The notes: generated from the letters alone by a model not told the origin. DNA of 64,000 nucleotides from Streptomyces stelliscabiei (GCF_014873495.1 NZ_JADBGF010000001.1:4464001-4528000), one strand, 5' to 3'; counted from the stretch's first letter, positions 34,909 through 46,986 are shown. Numbers and translations: made by a program.

Positions 34909-34944
34909 TCGGGTCCTGACCCAGCGGCACGGGTCAGGACCCGA
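34909..34944 (+). terminator. Terminator after tRNA-Gln
   Basis: Perfect 14-bp arms (34909-34922 and 34931-34944) with an 8-base loop begin nine bases after the tRNA CCA and end about 80 bases before glmU. Confidence 0.85.
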
Positions 34945-35022
34945 CGCACATTTCCCCCTCACAACGCCCCGGTATCCTGCGGATGTCCACACCCCACACA
35001 TCCACAGCCGAAGGGCATCCCC

Positions 35023-36471
35023 GTGAGCGCAACCCGCCCGGCAGCCGTCGTCGTACTCGCAGCGGGTGAGGGCACCCGTATGAAGTCGGCCACACCGAAG
35101 GTTCTGCACAGCATCTGTGGCCGCTCACTGGTCGGCCACGTCCTCGCCGCCGCGCGTGAGTTGGAGCCGGAGCACCTGGTCGTGGTCGTCGGGCACGCCC
35201 GCGAGAAGGTCACCGCGCACCTCGCCGAGGCCGACCCGGGCGTACGGACGGCGGTGCAGGCGGAGCAGAACGGCACGGGGCACGCCGTGCGGATGGGGCT
35301 GGAGGAGCTGGGCGGGGTCGTGGACGGGACCGTGGTCGTCGTCTGCGGCGACACCCCGCTGCTGACCGGGGAGACCCTGCGGGCCCTGGCCGCCACCCAC
35401 GCGGCCGACGGCAACGCCGTGACGGTGCTGACCGCCGAGGTCCCGGACGCCACCGGCTACGGCCGGATCGTGCGCGACGGCGCCTCCGGCGCGGTGACGG
35501 CCATCGTGGAGCACAAGGACGCGACCGAGTCGCAGCGCGCGATCCGCGAGATCAACTCCGGGGTGTTCGCGTTCGACGGCCAGCTTCTCGCGGACGCCCT
35601 GGGGAAGGTCAGGACGGACAACAGCCAGGGCGAGGAGTACCTCACGGACGTCCTCGGGATCCTGCGCGAGGCCGGTCACCGGGTGGGGGCCTCGGTCGCG
35701 GGGGACCACCGTGAGATCGCGGGGATCAACAACCGGGTGCAGCTGTCCGAGGCCCGGCGCATCCTGAACGACCGGCTGCTGACGGAGGCGATGCTCGCCG
35801 GGGTGACCGTGATCGACCCCGCGACCACGTGGGTCGACGTCACCGTCACGTTCGAGCAGGACGCGCTGGTCCACCCGGGCACCCAGCTGCTGGGCGCCAC
35901 GCATCTGGCCGAGGGCGCGGAGGTCGGGCCGAACACGCGGCTGAAGGACACGCGGGTGGGGGCCGGCGCGCGGGTCGACAACACGGTGGCGGACGGCGCG
36001 GAGGTCGGCCCGCAGGCGAGTGTGGGGCCGTTCGCGTACATGCGTCCCGGTACGCGCCTGGGGCCGAAGTCCAAGCTCGGCACGTACGTCGAGACCAAGA
36101 ACGCGACCATCGGTGAGGGCACGAAGATCCCGCACCTGTCGTACGTCGGTGACGCCACGATCGGCGAGTACTCGAACATCGGTGCGGCGAGCGTGTTCGT
36201 GAACTACGACGGGGAGAGCAAGCACCACACGACCGTCGGGTCGCACTGCAAGACGGGTTCGGACAACATGTTTGTGGCGCCTGTCACGGTCGGGGACGGT
36301 GCGTACACCGCCGCTGGGTCCGTGATCACCAAGGATGTGCCGCCCGGTTCGCTGGCCGTGGCCCGTGGCCAGCAACGGAACATCGAGGGTTGGGTGGCCC
36401 GTAAGCGTCCGGGGAGCGCGGCGGCCAAAGCCGCCGAGGCGGCTGCCCGGGAGGACGAAAGCGCGAGCTGA
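35023..36471 (+). CDS. glmU: Bifunctional GlcN-1-P acetyltransferase / GlcNAc-1-P uridyltransferase GlmU
   Basis: GlmU makes UDP-GlcNAc, the precursor of peptidoglycan and other glycans. The 482-residue product has the uridyltransferase domain first (LAAGEGTRMKSATPKVLH; metal-binding CGDTPLL), then a left-handed beta-helix acetyltransferase with hexapeptide repeats and the active-site block GTYVETKNATIGEGTKIPHLSYVGDA, including the expected His. GTG at 35023 follows GAAGGG by eight bases. A weak -10 (TATCCT, 34973-34978) lies upstream. prs follows on the same strand after 110 bases, as in other actinobacteria. Confidence 0.98.
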   Translation: MSATRPAAVVVLAAGEGTRMKSATPKVLHSICGRSLVGHVLAAARELEPEHLVVVVGHAREKVTAHLAEADPGVRTAVQAEQNGTGHAVRMGLEELGGVVDGTVVVVCGDTPLLTGETLRALAATHAADGNAVTVLTAEVPDATGYGRIVRDGASGAVTAIVEHKDATESQRAIREINSGVFAFDGQLLADALGKVRTDNSQGEEYLTDVLGILREAGHRVGASVAGDHREIAGINNRVQLSEARRILNDRLLTEAMLAGVTVIDPATTWVDVTVTFEQDALVHPGTQLLGATHLAEGAEVGPNTRLKDTRVGAGARVDNTVADGAEVGPQASVGPFAYMRPGTRLGPKSKLGTYVETKNATIGEGTKIPHLSYVGDATIGEYSNIGAASVFVNYDGESKHHTTVGSHCKTGSDNMFVAPVTVGDGAYTAAGSVITKDVPPGSLAVARGQQRNIEGWVARKRPGSAAAKAAEAAAREDESAS

Positions 36472-36581
36472 CCGGAAACAGGTGCGCCAAGGACGTCGTA
36501 CCGTGATAGGTGCACACCCGCACCCCAGCTGAGTGAGCGGCTTCCGCGCGCCTGGCTGAGAACCTCTGAGGAGACAGTGCT

Positions 36582-37556
36582 GTGACCGGGATCAAGACGA
36601 CCGGCGAGAAGAAGATGATGTTCTTCTCCGGCCGCGCCCACCCCGAGCTTGCCGAGGAGATCGCCCAGCAGCTGGGTGTCGACGTCGTCCCGACGAAGGC
36701 CTTCGACTTCGCGAACGGCGAGATCTATGTCCGCTACGAGGAGTCGGCGCGTGGTGCGGACTGCTTCCTGATCCAGAGCCACACGGCTCCGATCAACAAG
36801 TGGGTCATGGAGCAGTTGATCATGATCGACGCGTTGAAGCGTGCGTCGGCCCGTTCGATCACCGTGATCGTGCCGTTCTACGGTTACGCGCGCCAGGACA
36901 AGAAGCACCGTGGGCGTGAACCGATCTCGGCGCGCCTGATCGCGGATCTGATGAAGACGGCGGGTGCGGACCGGATTCTCGCGGTCGACCTGCACACGGA
37001 CCAGATCCAGGGCTTCTTCGACGGGCCCGTCGATCACCTGTTCGCGCTGCCGCTGCTGGCGGACTACGTGGGCGCGAAGGTGGACCGGAACAAGCTGACG
37101 GTGGTCTCGCCGGACGCGGGCCGGGTGCGGGTGGCGGACCGTTGGTGCGACCGTCTCGGTGCGCCGCTGGCGATCGTGCACAAGCGGCGTGACAAGGACG
37201 TGGCGAACCAGGTGACCGTCCACGAGGTCGTGGGTGAGGTCAAGGGCCGGGTGTGTGTCCTGGTGGACGACATGATCGACACCGGTGGGACGATCTGTGC
37301 CGCGGCGGACGCGCTGTTCGCGCATGGCGCGGAGGACGTCATCGTGACGGCGACGCACGGTGTGCTGTCGGGTCCGGCGGCGGACCGGCTGAAGAACTCG
37401 AAGGTGAGCGAGTTCGTGTTCACGGACTCGCTGCCGACGCCGGGTGAGCTGGAACTGGACAAGATCACGGTGCTGTCGATCGCGCCGACGATCGCGAGTG
37501 CGGTGCGCGAGGTGTTCGAGGACGGTTCGGTGACGAGCCTGTTCGACGAGCACTGA
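36582..37556 (+). CDS. prs: Ribose-phosphate pyrophosphokinase (PRPP synthetase)
   Basis: It makes PRPP from ribose-5-phosphate and ATP for nucleotide, His and Trp synthesis. 324 residues. Visible are the flexible-loop region YGYARQDKKHRGREPISARL, the metal-binding DLHTDQIQGFF, and the PRPP-binding loop VLVDDMIDTGGT. GTG at 36582 follows GAGGAG. It lies between glmU and rplY in the usual actinobacterial order. Confidence 0.98.
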   Translation: MTGIKTTGEKKMMFFSGRAHPELAEEIAQQLGVDVVPTKAFDFANGEIYVRYEESARGADCFLIQSHTAPINKWVMEQLIMIDALKRASARSITVIVPFYGYARQDKKHRGREPISARLIADLMKTAGADRILAVDLHTDQIQGFFDGPVDHLFALPLLADYVGAKVDRNKLTVVSPDAGRVRVADRWCDRLGAPLAIVHKRRDKDVANQVTVHEVVGEVKGRVCVLVDDMIDTGGTICAAADALFAHGAEDVIVTATHGVLSGPAADRLKNSKVSEFVFTDSLPTPGELELDKITVLSIAPTIASAVREVFEDGSVTSLFDEH

Positions 37557-37629
37557 GTCCCCGCCGTCCGGGTTGAACCCTTGCCGTCCGGGCTGAGTGC
37601 CTGCCCTCCGGCTTGATCGATTTTTCTCC

Positions 37630-37677
37630 GGCCTCCCTCGCCGAGTACTCTGTTGCAGTTGCTCGGCGAGGGAGGCC
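37630..37677 (+). terminator. 16-bp perfect hairpin between prs and rplY
   Basis: Arms 37630-37645 and 37662-37677 pair perfectly around a 16-base loop that reads TACTCTGTTGCAGTTG. It may be the prs terminator. TACTCT in the loop also resembles a -10 element, so the rplY transcript may start inside or just after the hairpin. A leader role in bL25 control is possible. Confidence 0.7.
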
Positions 37678-37776
37678 GTACCCGTGTGTACGGCGGTCCG
37701 TTATCGACGCGCTCTTCGTAGCAGGCCGATTGTTTGGCCGGGTGACCACCTTTCCCCCGTTCTACGAGGAGTGAAC

Positions 37777-38367
37777 ATGGCCGAGGTCAAGCTCGAAGCC
37801 GAGACCCGTACCGAGTTCGGCAAGGGCGCCGCCCGCCGCATCCGTCGTGCCAGCAAGGTTCCCGCCGTGGTCTACGGCCACGGTGCGGACCCCGTGCACA
37901 TCACGCTGCCGGGCCACGCGCTCCAGCTCGCGCTGCGCACCCCGAACGTCCTGCTCAGCCTGGACATCGAGGGCAAGACCCAGCTGGCCATCCCGAAGGC
38001 CGTGCAGCGCGACGCGATCAAGGGCTTCCTGGACCACGTCGACCTGCTCCTCGTGAAGCGTGGCGAGAAGGTCAACGTCGAGGTCTACGTCCACACCGAG
38101 GGCGACCTGGCGCCGGGTGCCTACCTGCTCGAGCACGTGCTGAGCACGCTGACGGTCGAGGCCGAGGCGACGCACATCCCCGAGTCGGTCACCGTCTCCA
38201 TCGAGGGCCTGGAGGCCGGTGCCTCCATCCTCGCCAAGGACATCCCCCTGCCGAAGGGCACCACGCTGGCGATCGACGAGGACGCGGTCGTCCTTCAGGT
38301 CCTGGCCGCGCAGGCGGAGGAGCCGTCGGAGGACGGCGCCGAGGGCGACGAGGCCGCCGAGGCCTGA
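37777..38367 (+). CDS. rplY: 50S ribosomal protein bL25, Ctc form
   Basis: 196 residues. It has the 5S-rRNA-binding bL25 domain (EAETRTEFGKGAARRIRRAS at the start) plus the C-terminal TL5/Ctc beta-domain (PESVTVSIEGLEAGASILAKDI) and an acidic tail. The long Ctc form is normal in actinobacteria. GAGGAG precedes the ATG. pth follows after about 80 bases, an order conserved widely. Confidence 0.97.
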   Translation: MAEVKLEAETRTEFGKGAARRIRRASKVPAVVYGHGADPVHITLPGHALQLALRTPNVLLSLDIEGKTQLAIPKAVQRDAIKGFLDHVDLLLVKRGEKVNVEVYVHTEGDLAPGAYLLEHVLSTLTVEAEATHIPESVTVSIEGLEAGASILAKDIPLPKGTTLAIDEDAVVLQVLAAQAEEPSEDGAEGDEAAEA

Positions 38368-38446
38368 TCCTCAGCTCTGTCATCGGTTCGTCAGCCGCTG
38401 TTCCCCTCGGGGGGCAGCGGCTGGCGCGTATCAAGGAGAGATGCAC

Positions 38447-39043
38447 GTGACGACCGATCCGAGTGCGCCCTGGCTGGTGGCGGGCCTCGGTAATCCCGGC
38501 CCCGAGTACGCGGCGAACCGGCACAACGTGGGGTTCATGGTGGCCGATCTGCTGGCCGAGCGGATCGGGGGGAGGTTCAAGCGGGCCGGGAAGGCGCAGG
38601 CGCAGGTCGTGGAGGGGCGGATCGGTCCGCCGGGGCCGGCGAACCGTCGGGTGATCCTGGCGAAGCCGATGTCGTTCATGAATCTCTCGGGCGGTCCGGT
38701 GACGGCTCTGCGGGATTTCTACAAGGTGCCGGTGGCGAACATCGTGGCGATCCATGACGAGTTGGACATCGACTACGGCACGCTGCGGTTGAAGCTCGGT
38801 GGTGGTGACAACGGTCACAACGGGCTGAAGTCGATGACGAAGGCGATGGGCCCGGAGTACCACCGGGTGCGGTTCGGGATCGGCCGTCCGCCGGGCCGGA
38901 TGCAGGTCGCGGACTTCGTGCTGAAGGACTTTTCCGCCGCTGAGCGCAAGGAGTTGGACTATTTCGTGGACCGGGCGGCGGACGCGGTGGAGTGCCTGGT
39001 GATCGACGGGCTGGAGCGGGCGCAGGGGACGTACAACTCCTGA
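38447..39043 (+). CDS. pth: Peptidyl-tRNA hydrolase
   Basis: It releases tRNA from peptidyl-tRNA dropped by ribosomes. 198 residues from the GTG at 38447, chosen because AAGGAG lies eight bases before it; the ATG at 38441 is only two bases from that site. Conserved blocks are VAGLGNPGPEYAANRHNVGFM (split here as GLGNPGPEY and RHNVGF with the catalytic His), KPMSFMNLSG, HDELDIDYG and GGGDNGHNGLKS. Transcribed with rplY. Confidence 0.97.
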   Translation: MTTDPSAPWLVAGLGNPGPEYAANRHNVGFMVADLLAERIGGRFKRAGKAQAQVVEGRIGPPGPANRRVILAKPMSFMNLSGGPVTALRDFYKVPVANIVAIHDELDIDYGTLRLKLGGGDNGHNGLKSMTKAMGPEYHRVRFGIGRPPGRMQVADFVLKDFSAAERKELDYFVDRAADAVECLVIDGLERAQGTYNS

Positions 39044-39121
39044 GCCGATCCGGACAAGTACCGATTCGTTCGGTCCTGGGCGCCGGCCTGCGGGAGTTGA
39101 CCGACCGCAGGGGCATGGCCA

Positions 39122-39655
39122 ATGATCCCCGCCATGCCTGCCACCAAAGCCCCCGCTCACCGCTCGCGGCGCCGTCCGCGCCCGGGCGGGGGTGGTGCGT
39201 CGGTCGCGCTGCGGTACGGGCGGCTGGCGACGATGGGCGCGATCGCGGTGGTGCTCCTGATCGCGGGGGTGTGGGGTTCCTGGGGCTGCGCCCAGCACGT
39301 GATGCTGAGCAAGGGGCGCGAGCAGGGCACGATGACGGTGTCCCGGTGCGCCGACGAGACCTGCTGGGGGCCGTACGAGCCGGTGTCGTCGGGGTCGCGG
39401 GCGCGGGACCGGGTCGACATCGAGCGGTCGGTGGCGGTGGAGACGGGTGAGACGTACACCGTCGTCGTGAAGCCGGGCAGCAGCGAGGTCGTACGGACGG
39501 GGCCGGCGGGCCTGCTGCATGCCTGGGCGCCGCTCGGTGGGGCCCTGTTGCTCGCGGCGGTGGTCGTGGCGGGCGGGTTGCGGATGGTGCGGTCGGCGTG
39601 GGTGCTGGGCGGGCTCGGCCTCGCGCTGATCACGGCGGCGTGGGTGGCGCTCTGA
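39122..39655 (+). CDS. Small membrane protein, two helices
   Basis: 177 residues. A basic N-terminus, a helix at about 35-55, an extracytoplasmic segment with two or three cysteines (SWGCAQH, SRCADETCWGPYEP), then two closely spaced hydrophobic segments near the C-terminus. Family not recognised. The cysteine pair would face outside. It follows pth on the same strand and ends at a REP element. ATG at 39122 is used; ATG at 39134 is equally possible. Confidence 0.7.
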   Translation: MIPAMPATKAPAHRSRRRPRPGGGGASVALRYGRLATMGAIAVVLLIAGVWGSWGCAQHVMLSKGREQGTMTVSRCADETCWGPYEPVSSGSRARDRVDIERSVAVETGETYTVVVKPGSSEVVRTGPAGLLHAWAPLGGALLLAAVVVAGGLRMVRSAWVLGGLGLALITAAWVAL

Positions 39656-39691
39656 CTGTGCGGCGGGTGAGCGGCTGACGGCCCGTGGGGG

Positions 39692-39791
39692 TTGCGCGCG
39701 TAGTTCCCCGCGCCCCTTGAAGCCCAGGCCCTGCGGGCCTGAGAAGCAAGGGGCGCAGCCCCTGCTTCTCAGGGGCGCGGGGAACTGCGCG
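39692..39791. repeat. REP-like palindromic element, copy B
   Basis: Outer arms (about 39695-39720 and 39769-39791, core GGGGCGCGGGGAACTGCGCG) enclose stems CAGGCCCTGCGGGCCTG and an AGAAGCA-GGGGC stem with a GCA loop. It sits between convergent genes and probably acts as a two-way terminator. Confidence 0.85.
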
Positions 39792-39834
39792 GGAAGCCCC
39801 ACCGGGCCGCCCGCCGCGTACGAACCCTGCGAAG

Positions 39835-42576
<2,742 letters not shown>

Positions 42577-42817
42577 AGGTGCGGCTCCTTGCAGTGTTGA
42601 AGCTCGTCCGGAGGGGAACCCGGGCGGGGCCCGGTGGCCGGCGGCGCTTGCGGGCCTGGCGTCCGGGCGGGAATCGGAGCGGACCGCGCTGTCCGACCGA
42701 GTCCAGGATAGGCGTCCACCTGGGCGCCCCCGGCGACAGGTGCCACTTTTGCGGCACTGAGTGCCACCTGTCCAGTGAGCCCGTCCGTTACACCTGGACG
42801 CGCAGAGAGGTGGGCTC

Positions 42818-42847
42818 TTGCCGCCCGGCACCGCGCTGCCATACTTA
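42818..42847 (+). promoter_or_regulatory. Promoter of the desaturase-TetR operon
   Basis: TTGCCG (42818-42823), an 18-base spacer and TACTTA (42842-42847) fit a HrdB-type promoter. The two operator repeats overlap the -10 and the expected start site. Confidence 0.55.
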
Positions 42848-42874
42848 CGATGCCGTAGGTTACGGAACCGTAGG
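42845..42874. promoter_or_regulatory. Two tandem 15-bp TetR-type operators
   Basis: TTACGATGCCGTAGG (42845-42859) and TTACGGAACCGTAGG (42860-42874) abut head to tail and share 13 of 15 bases. Each has a partial dyad (TTACGG..CCGTA). They lie on the -10/start region of the desaturase promoter and are the likely target of the TetR protein encoded by the second gene. Confidence 0.65.
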
Positions 42875-42956
42875 GACAGCCGTCAGGTGGCCCTCGCACG
42901 CTGTCGCCGCAGGCACTTCCCCCCTCTCTCCACCCTCGACCCCCCAGGGGACGCCC

Positions 42957-43991
42957 ATGAGCACAAGGTCCGATGTGATCGACGACGCCCCGAACGCACA
43001 CGGTTCGCCAGGTTCCCCGGCGGCCGGATCGCCCGCGCCGTCGGCCACGCTGGGCGGCGAACAGAAGCGTTCGATCGAGCAGATCACGCTGCTCCTCTTC
43101 ATCATCGTCCCCTTCCTCGCGGTGCTCGCGGCGGTGCCGCTGGCCTGGAACTTCGGGGGCGTGAGCTGGCTGGACCTCGGCCTGCTGGTGTTCTTCTACT
43201 ACCTGGGGTGCCACGGCATCACGATCGGCTTCCACCGGCACTTCACCCACGGTGCGTTCAAGGCCAGACGCCCGCTGAAGATCGCGCTGGCGATCGCCGG
43301 CTCGATGGCCGTCGAGGGCCCGCTGGTGCGCTGGGTGGCCGACCACCGCAAGCATCACAAGTTCTCCGACGCCGAGGGCGACCCCCACTCGCCGTGGCGC
43401 TTCGGCGAGACGCTGCCCGCACTGCTGAAGGGCCTGTGGTGGGCCCACATCGGCTGGATGTTCGACGAGGAGCAGACGCCGCAGGAGAAGTACGCCCCCG
43501 ACCTGATCAAGGACCCGGCGCTCCGCGCGATCTCCCGCCAGTTCATCTTCTGGGCGATGCTCTCCCTCGCCCTGCCGCCCCTGATCGGCGGGCTGGTGAC
43601 GATGTCCTGGTGGGGCGCGTTCACGGCGTTCTTCTGGGGCTCGCTCGTCCGGGTGGCGCTGCTGCACCACGTGACCTGGTCGATCAACTCGATCTGCCAC
43701 GCGGTCGGCAAGCGCCCCTTCAAGTCCCGCGACCGCTCGGGCAACGTGTGGTGGCTGGCGGTCCTCTCGTGCGGCGAGTCCTGGCACAACCTCCACCACG
43801 CCGATCCCACCTCCGCGCGGCACGGTGTGGAGCGCGGGCAGCTGGACTCCTCCGCGCGGCTGATCCGCTGGTTCGAGGTGTTCGGCTGGGCGTACGACGT
43901 CCGCTGGCCGTCACGCTCGCGTATCGATTCCAGGCGCAAGACGGGTGAGGACGGCTCCGAGCACCGGAAGGCGTCCGCCGAGGCGGCATGA
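42957..43991 (+). CDS. Membrane acyl-CoA (delta-9 type) fatty-acid desaturase
   Basis: 344 residues with four main membrane helices. The three His boxes of the di-iron centre are HRHFTH, HRKHH and HNLHH. It introduces a double bond into acyl chains of membrane lipids using O2 and electrons from a redox partner not found here. AGGGGA precedes the ATG. The stop overlaps the start of the TetR gene (ATGA), so enzyme and regulator are made together. Confidence 0.95.
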   Translation: MSTRSDVIDDAPNAHGSPGSPAAGSPAPSATLGGEQKRSIEQITLLLFIIVPFLAVLAAVPLAWNFGGVSWLDLGLLVFFYYLGCHGITIGFHRHFTHGAFKARRPLKIALAIAGSMAVEGPLVRWVADHRKHHKFSDAEGDPHSPWRFGETLPALLKGLWWAHIGWMFDEEQTPQEKYAPDLIKDPALRAISRQFIFWAMLSLALPPLIGGLVTMSWWGAFTAFFWGSLVRVALLHHVTWSINSICHAVGKRPFKSRDRSGNVWWLAVLSCGESWHNLHHADPTSARHGVERGQLDSSARLIRWFEVFGWAYDVRWPSRSRIDSRRKTGEDGSEHRKASAEAA

Positions 43992-44665
43992 TTGACGCCG
44001 TGGCGACCGACTCCAGCAGCACCCCGAGCAACGAGAAGCCGCGGCGTGTGCGCCGCACCCGGATGACGGGCGCCGAGCGCCGGGCGCAGTTGCTGGAGGT
44101 CGGCCGGGCCCTGTTCGCCGCGAAGGGCTTCGAGGCGACGTCGGTGGAGGAGATCGCGGCGAAGGCCGGGGTGTCCAAGCCGGTGGTGTACGAGCACTTC
44201 GGCGGCAAGGAGGGCCTGTACGCGGTGGTGGTGGACCGTGAGATGAGCCGGCTGCTGGACATGGTGACCAGCTCCCTGACGGCGGGGCACCCCCGGGAGC
44301 TGCTGGAGCAGGCCGCGTTCGCGCTCCTGGACTTCATCGAGGAGTACACGGACGGTTTCCGCATCCTGGTCCGTGACTCGCCCATCCCCCAGTCCACGGG
44401 TTCCTTCGCGTCCCTGATCTCCGACATCGCCACGCAGGTGGAGGACATTCTCGGCCGCGAGTTCAAGAGCCGCGGCTTCGACCCGAAGCTCGCGCCGCTG
44501 TACGCGCAGGCGCTGGTCGGCATGGTCGCCCTGACCGGGCAGTGGTGGCTGGACGTCCGGCGCCCGAAGAAGGCGGAGGTGGCCGCGCATCTGGTGAACC
44601 TCGCGTGGCACGGCCTGGACGGCATCAACCAGAAGCCGCGGCTGATCGGACACCGCAAGAGTTGA
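43988..44665 (+). CDS. TetR-family regulator, coupled to the desaturase
   Basis: 225 residues. The N-terminal HTH reads EEIAAKAGVSKPVVYEHFGGKEGLY (about 54-78, in the TetR style). The C-terminal ligand domain is unassigned. Overlap with the desaturase gene and the two tandem sites at the operon promoter suggest it represses its own operon and responds to an acyl-CoA or another lipid. The ligand is inferred. Confidence 0.93.
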   Translation: MIDAVATDSSSTPSNEKPRRVRRTRMTGAERRAQLLEVGRALFAAKGFEATSVEEIAAKAGVSKPVVYEHFGGKEGLYAVVVDREMSRLLDMVTSSLTAGHPRELLEQAAFALLDFIEEYTDGFRILVRDSPIPQSTGSFASLISDIATQVEDILGREFKSRGFDPKLAPLYAQALVGMVALTGQWWLDVRRPKKAEVAAHLVNLAWHGLDGINQKPRLIGHRKS

Positions 44666-44715
44666 GCGGGGCGGGGGTGTGCGTTCTCGGGCGGGGGTGA
44701 GTGGGGCCTGGTCTT

Positions 44716-44833
44716 TCAGGGGCGCGGGGAACTGCGCGAGAACCCCCACCGGAGCCGCACCCACCGACGAACCGGGGACCTGAAGGCGACCGGCGCAGCC
44801 CCTGCTTCCGGGGGCGCGGGGAACTGCGCGGCC
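44716..44833. repeat. REP-like element, copy C (direct orientation)
   Basis: Two cores GGGGCGCGGGGAACTGCGCG (about 44718-44738 and 44811-44830) lie in the same orientation, unlike the inverted arms of copies A and B. It lies between convergent genes. Confidence 0.8.
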
Positions 44834-44892
44834 AGTCCCCACTCACCCGCAGCCGACCTCCGAGCCCCGAGCCCTTCCGGCGAAGGGGTGCC

Positions 44893-46986
44893 TCAGCCGT
44901 CCTCGCCCTCATCCTTCGCACTGAGCGCCAGCTCGTTGTTCACCGTGAAGTACGGCCGCACCCGAGTCCGCCCCCGCTCACCGTGCTCGAACACCCGCCC
45001 GGGCACCAGATCGGTCTTCCGCCGCTCCACCACGTCCCCGCCGATCCGCCCCACCGGCACACCCTCCACCCGCAGATCCCACAGATCGTGCTCGACCGCG
45101 CGCCGGGTCATGATCTCGCCGTACGGAACGGTGAACCGCAGCCCCCGCTCCCCCACGGCCCGCGCGGCCACGGCGAAGTCGTACGCGGGGTCGGTCCGGG
45201 AGACGACCCGGACCTCGGCGCCACCGGGCACCCGCATCGGCTCGGCGGCCCCGTACAGCGTCGCGGTCACCGTCACCGACTCCTCGCCCACCTCCACGGT
45301 GTCGATCTCCGCGTGGGCCGGCCGCAGCCACGTCCGCAGCGCGAGGAACCCGTCGGCGGTCGGGTACGGGATCCACGCCCCCACGCCCCGCCGGTCGACG
45401 CGGGGCGGACGCCCGACGAGCGCGGCCTGCTCGACCGTCCGCGCGGTCAGCCGCAGCCGCTTGTCCGTGCCGCGCGGCACGACATAACAGTCCCAGCGGC
45501 CCTCCGCGAGGGTGTGTTCCGCGGGGCGGATGACCGCCTGCACCACGCTGTCCGGCGCGTCGGCGCTCGGCAGGACCGGCAGGACCGGCACACCGATCTG
45601 CCGCTTGTCGGGGTCGCGGCGCAGCCGGGCGACGAAGTCGAGGGGCCCGGCGGGCAGCTCGGCCGGGTCCAGGCGGACGACGAACCCGCCGTCGGCGGTG
45701 GCGCGGGCGTGCGCCCCGACGGGCATGGGAGCGCTCCCCTCCGCCTCGGCGACCGGGACGGTCTGCGCGGGGCGCGACCGGACCGCCCGGGCGGCGCGTT
45801 GCGCCCACCGGGCCGCGCCGGCCAAGCGGCGGCGCCGGGCCCCGGCCAGGTCCTCGAAAAGGTTCTCGTAGCGGCGGGCGATCGCGGCCGGCGCGTACAC
45901 GTCGGCCTTGTCGAGTGCCTTCTTGCCGAGCCGTTCGCGCAGGGGCTCGTCGGTGACGACGCGGTTCAGGGCGTCGGCATAGGCGTCGACGTCCCCGTCG
46001 AGCGGGACGAGGAGGCCGTCCTCCCCGTCGGTGATGATCTCGCCGGGACCGTGCGGGCAGTCGGTGGCGACGACGGGCACCCCGCAGTGCATGGCCTCGA
46101 CGATGGTCATGCCGAAGGACTCCATGTCGGAGGAGACGGCGGCGACGGAGCCCTTGGCCCACTCGGTCTCGATCGGTGAGACCGCGCCCATGAGGAAGGC
46201 CCGGTCGTGCAGCCCGAGCCGGTCGATCTGCTCCCGCAGGTTCTCCTTCTGCGGGCCGCGCCCGTAGATCCGCAGGGTCCAGTTGGGGTGTTCGGCGGCC
46301 ACCTTGGCGAAGGCGTCCACCAGCCGGTCGTACCGCTTGATGGGGATGAGCCGGCCGGCGGCGACGATGACCTGGGAGTCGAGGGTGGAGCGTGCGACGG
46401 CGGAGGCCCGGACGCCGTTGGGTACGCACACGACGGTGGTGTCGACGTGGGGCAGGGCGGCGCGGTACTGGGCGGCGTCGGCCTCGGAGACGGTGACGTA
46501 GGCGTCGAGTCCGGCGATGGCTTTCATCTGGTCGGTCCGCAGCGGTTCGCGGTACTGGTCGAGGCTCAGGTGCTCCTGTCCGACGCGGAGGTAGCGGCGG
46601 CGGCCGTCGCGGGCGAGGTAGCCGTTGAGGTCCGGGCGGGTGGCGATGACCACGTCGGCGTCGGTGCGGGCGAGGAAGCCGCCGATGCGTTCGTCCTGCA
46701 GTGCGGTGTAGGGCAGGTTCCCGGTGGCCCCGCTGTACGGGAACATCGTGCCGGGCCGGGTGGTGAGCGGGTGGTCGCCCTCGAAGCCGGGGGTTCCTTC
46801 CCGCAGGTCGATCAGCGAGGTCAGGCGGACGCGCGGGTCGAACGGGAGTGCCGGTTCGGCGCGAGAGCGGTGGACGCTGACGACCTCGACGTCGTGGCGG
46901 TCGGCGAACGCGGCCGACAGGTTGGTCGTCGAGCGGATGGTGCCGCCGATACCGAAGGCGTTGTTGATCAGAAAAGCGATCTTCAT
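44893..46986 (-). CDS. GT4 glycosyltransferase with extra C-terminal beta-rich region
   Basis: 697 residues, cytosolic or membrane-associated. The N-terminal GT-B half starts MKIAFLINNAFGIGGTIRST. The GT4 nucleotide-sugar half has VAAGRLIPIKRYDRLVDAF and the EX7E motif in SDMESFGMTIVEAM. After residue ~400 come ~300 residues of beta-type sequence, unassigned, as in some wall-polymer glycosyltransferases. The acceptor may be a wall or surface polymer; this is inferred. AGGGGGAAA precedes the ATG. A long AT-richer leader region lies upstream. Confidence 0.88.
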   Translation of the reverse strand: MKIAFLINNAFGIGGTIRSTTNLSAAFADRHDVEVVSVHRSRAEPALPFDPRVRLTSLIDLREGTPGFEGDHPLTTRPGTMFPYSGATGNLPYTALQDERIGGFLARTDADVVIATRPDLNGYLARDGRRRYLRVGQEHLSLDQYREPLRTDQMKAIAGLDAYVTVSEADAAQYRAALPHVDTTVVCVPNGVRASAVARSTLDSQVIVAAGRLIPIKRYDRLVDAFAKVAAEHPNWTLRIYGRGPQKENLREQIDRLGLHDRAFLMGAVSPIETEWAKGSVAAVSSDMESFGMTIVEAMHCGVPVVATDCPHGPGEIITDGEDGLLVPLDGDVDAYADALNRVVTDEPLRERLGKKALDKADVYAPAAIARRYENLFEDLAGARRRRLAGAARWAQRAARAVRSRPAQTVPVAEAEGSAPMPVGAHARATADGGFVVRLDPAELPAGPLDFVARLRRDPDKRQIGVPVLPVLPSADAPDSVVQAVIRPAEHTLAEGRWDCYVVPRGTDKRLRLTARTVEQAALVGRPPRVDRRGVGAWIPYPTADGFLALRTWLRPAHAEIDTVEVGEESVTVTATLYGAAEPMRVPGGAEVRVVSRTDPAYDFAVAARAVGERGLRFTVPYGEIMTRRAVEHDLWDLRVEGVPVGRIGGDVVERRKTDLVPGRVFEHGERGRTRVRPYFTVNNELALSAKDEGEDG

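Noticed and set aside
34608..34919. Plus-strand frame with good codon bias upstream of tRNA-Gln
   Set aside because: It runs through the tRNA gene, has no recognised family and no convincing start; at most a remnant.
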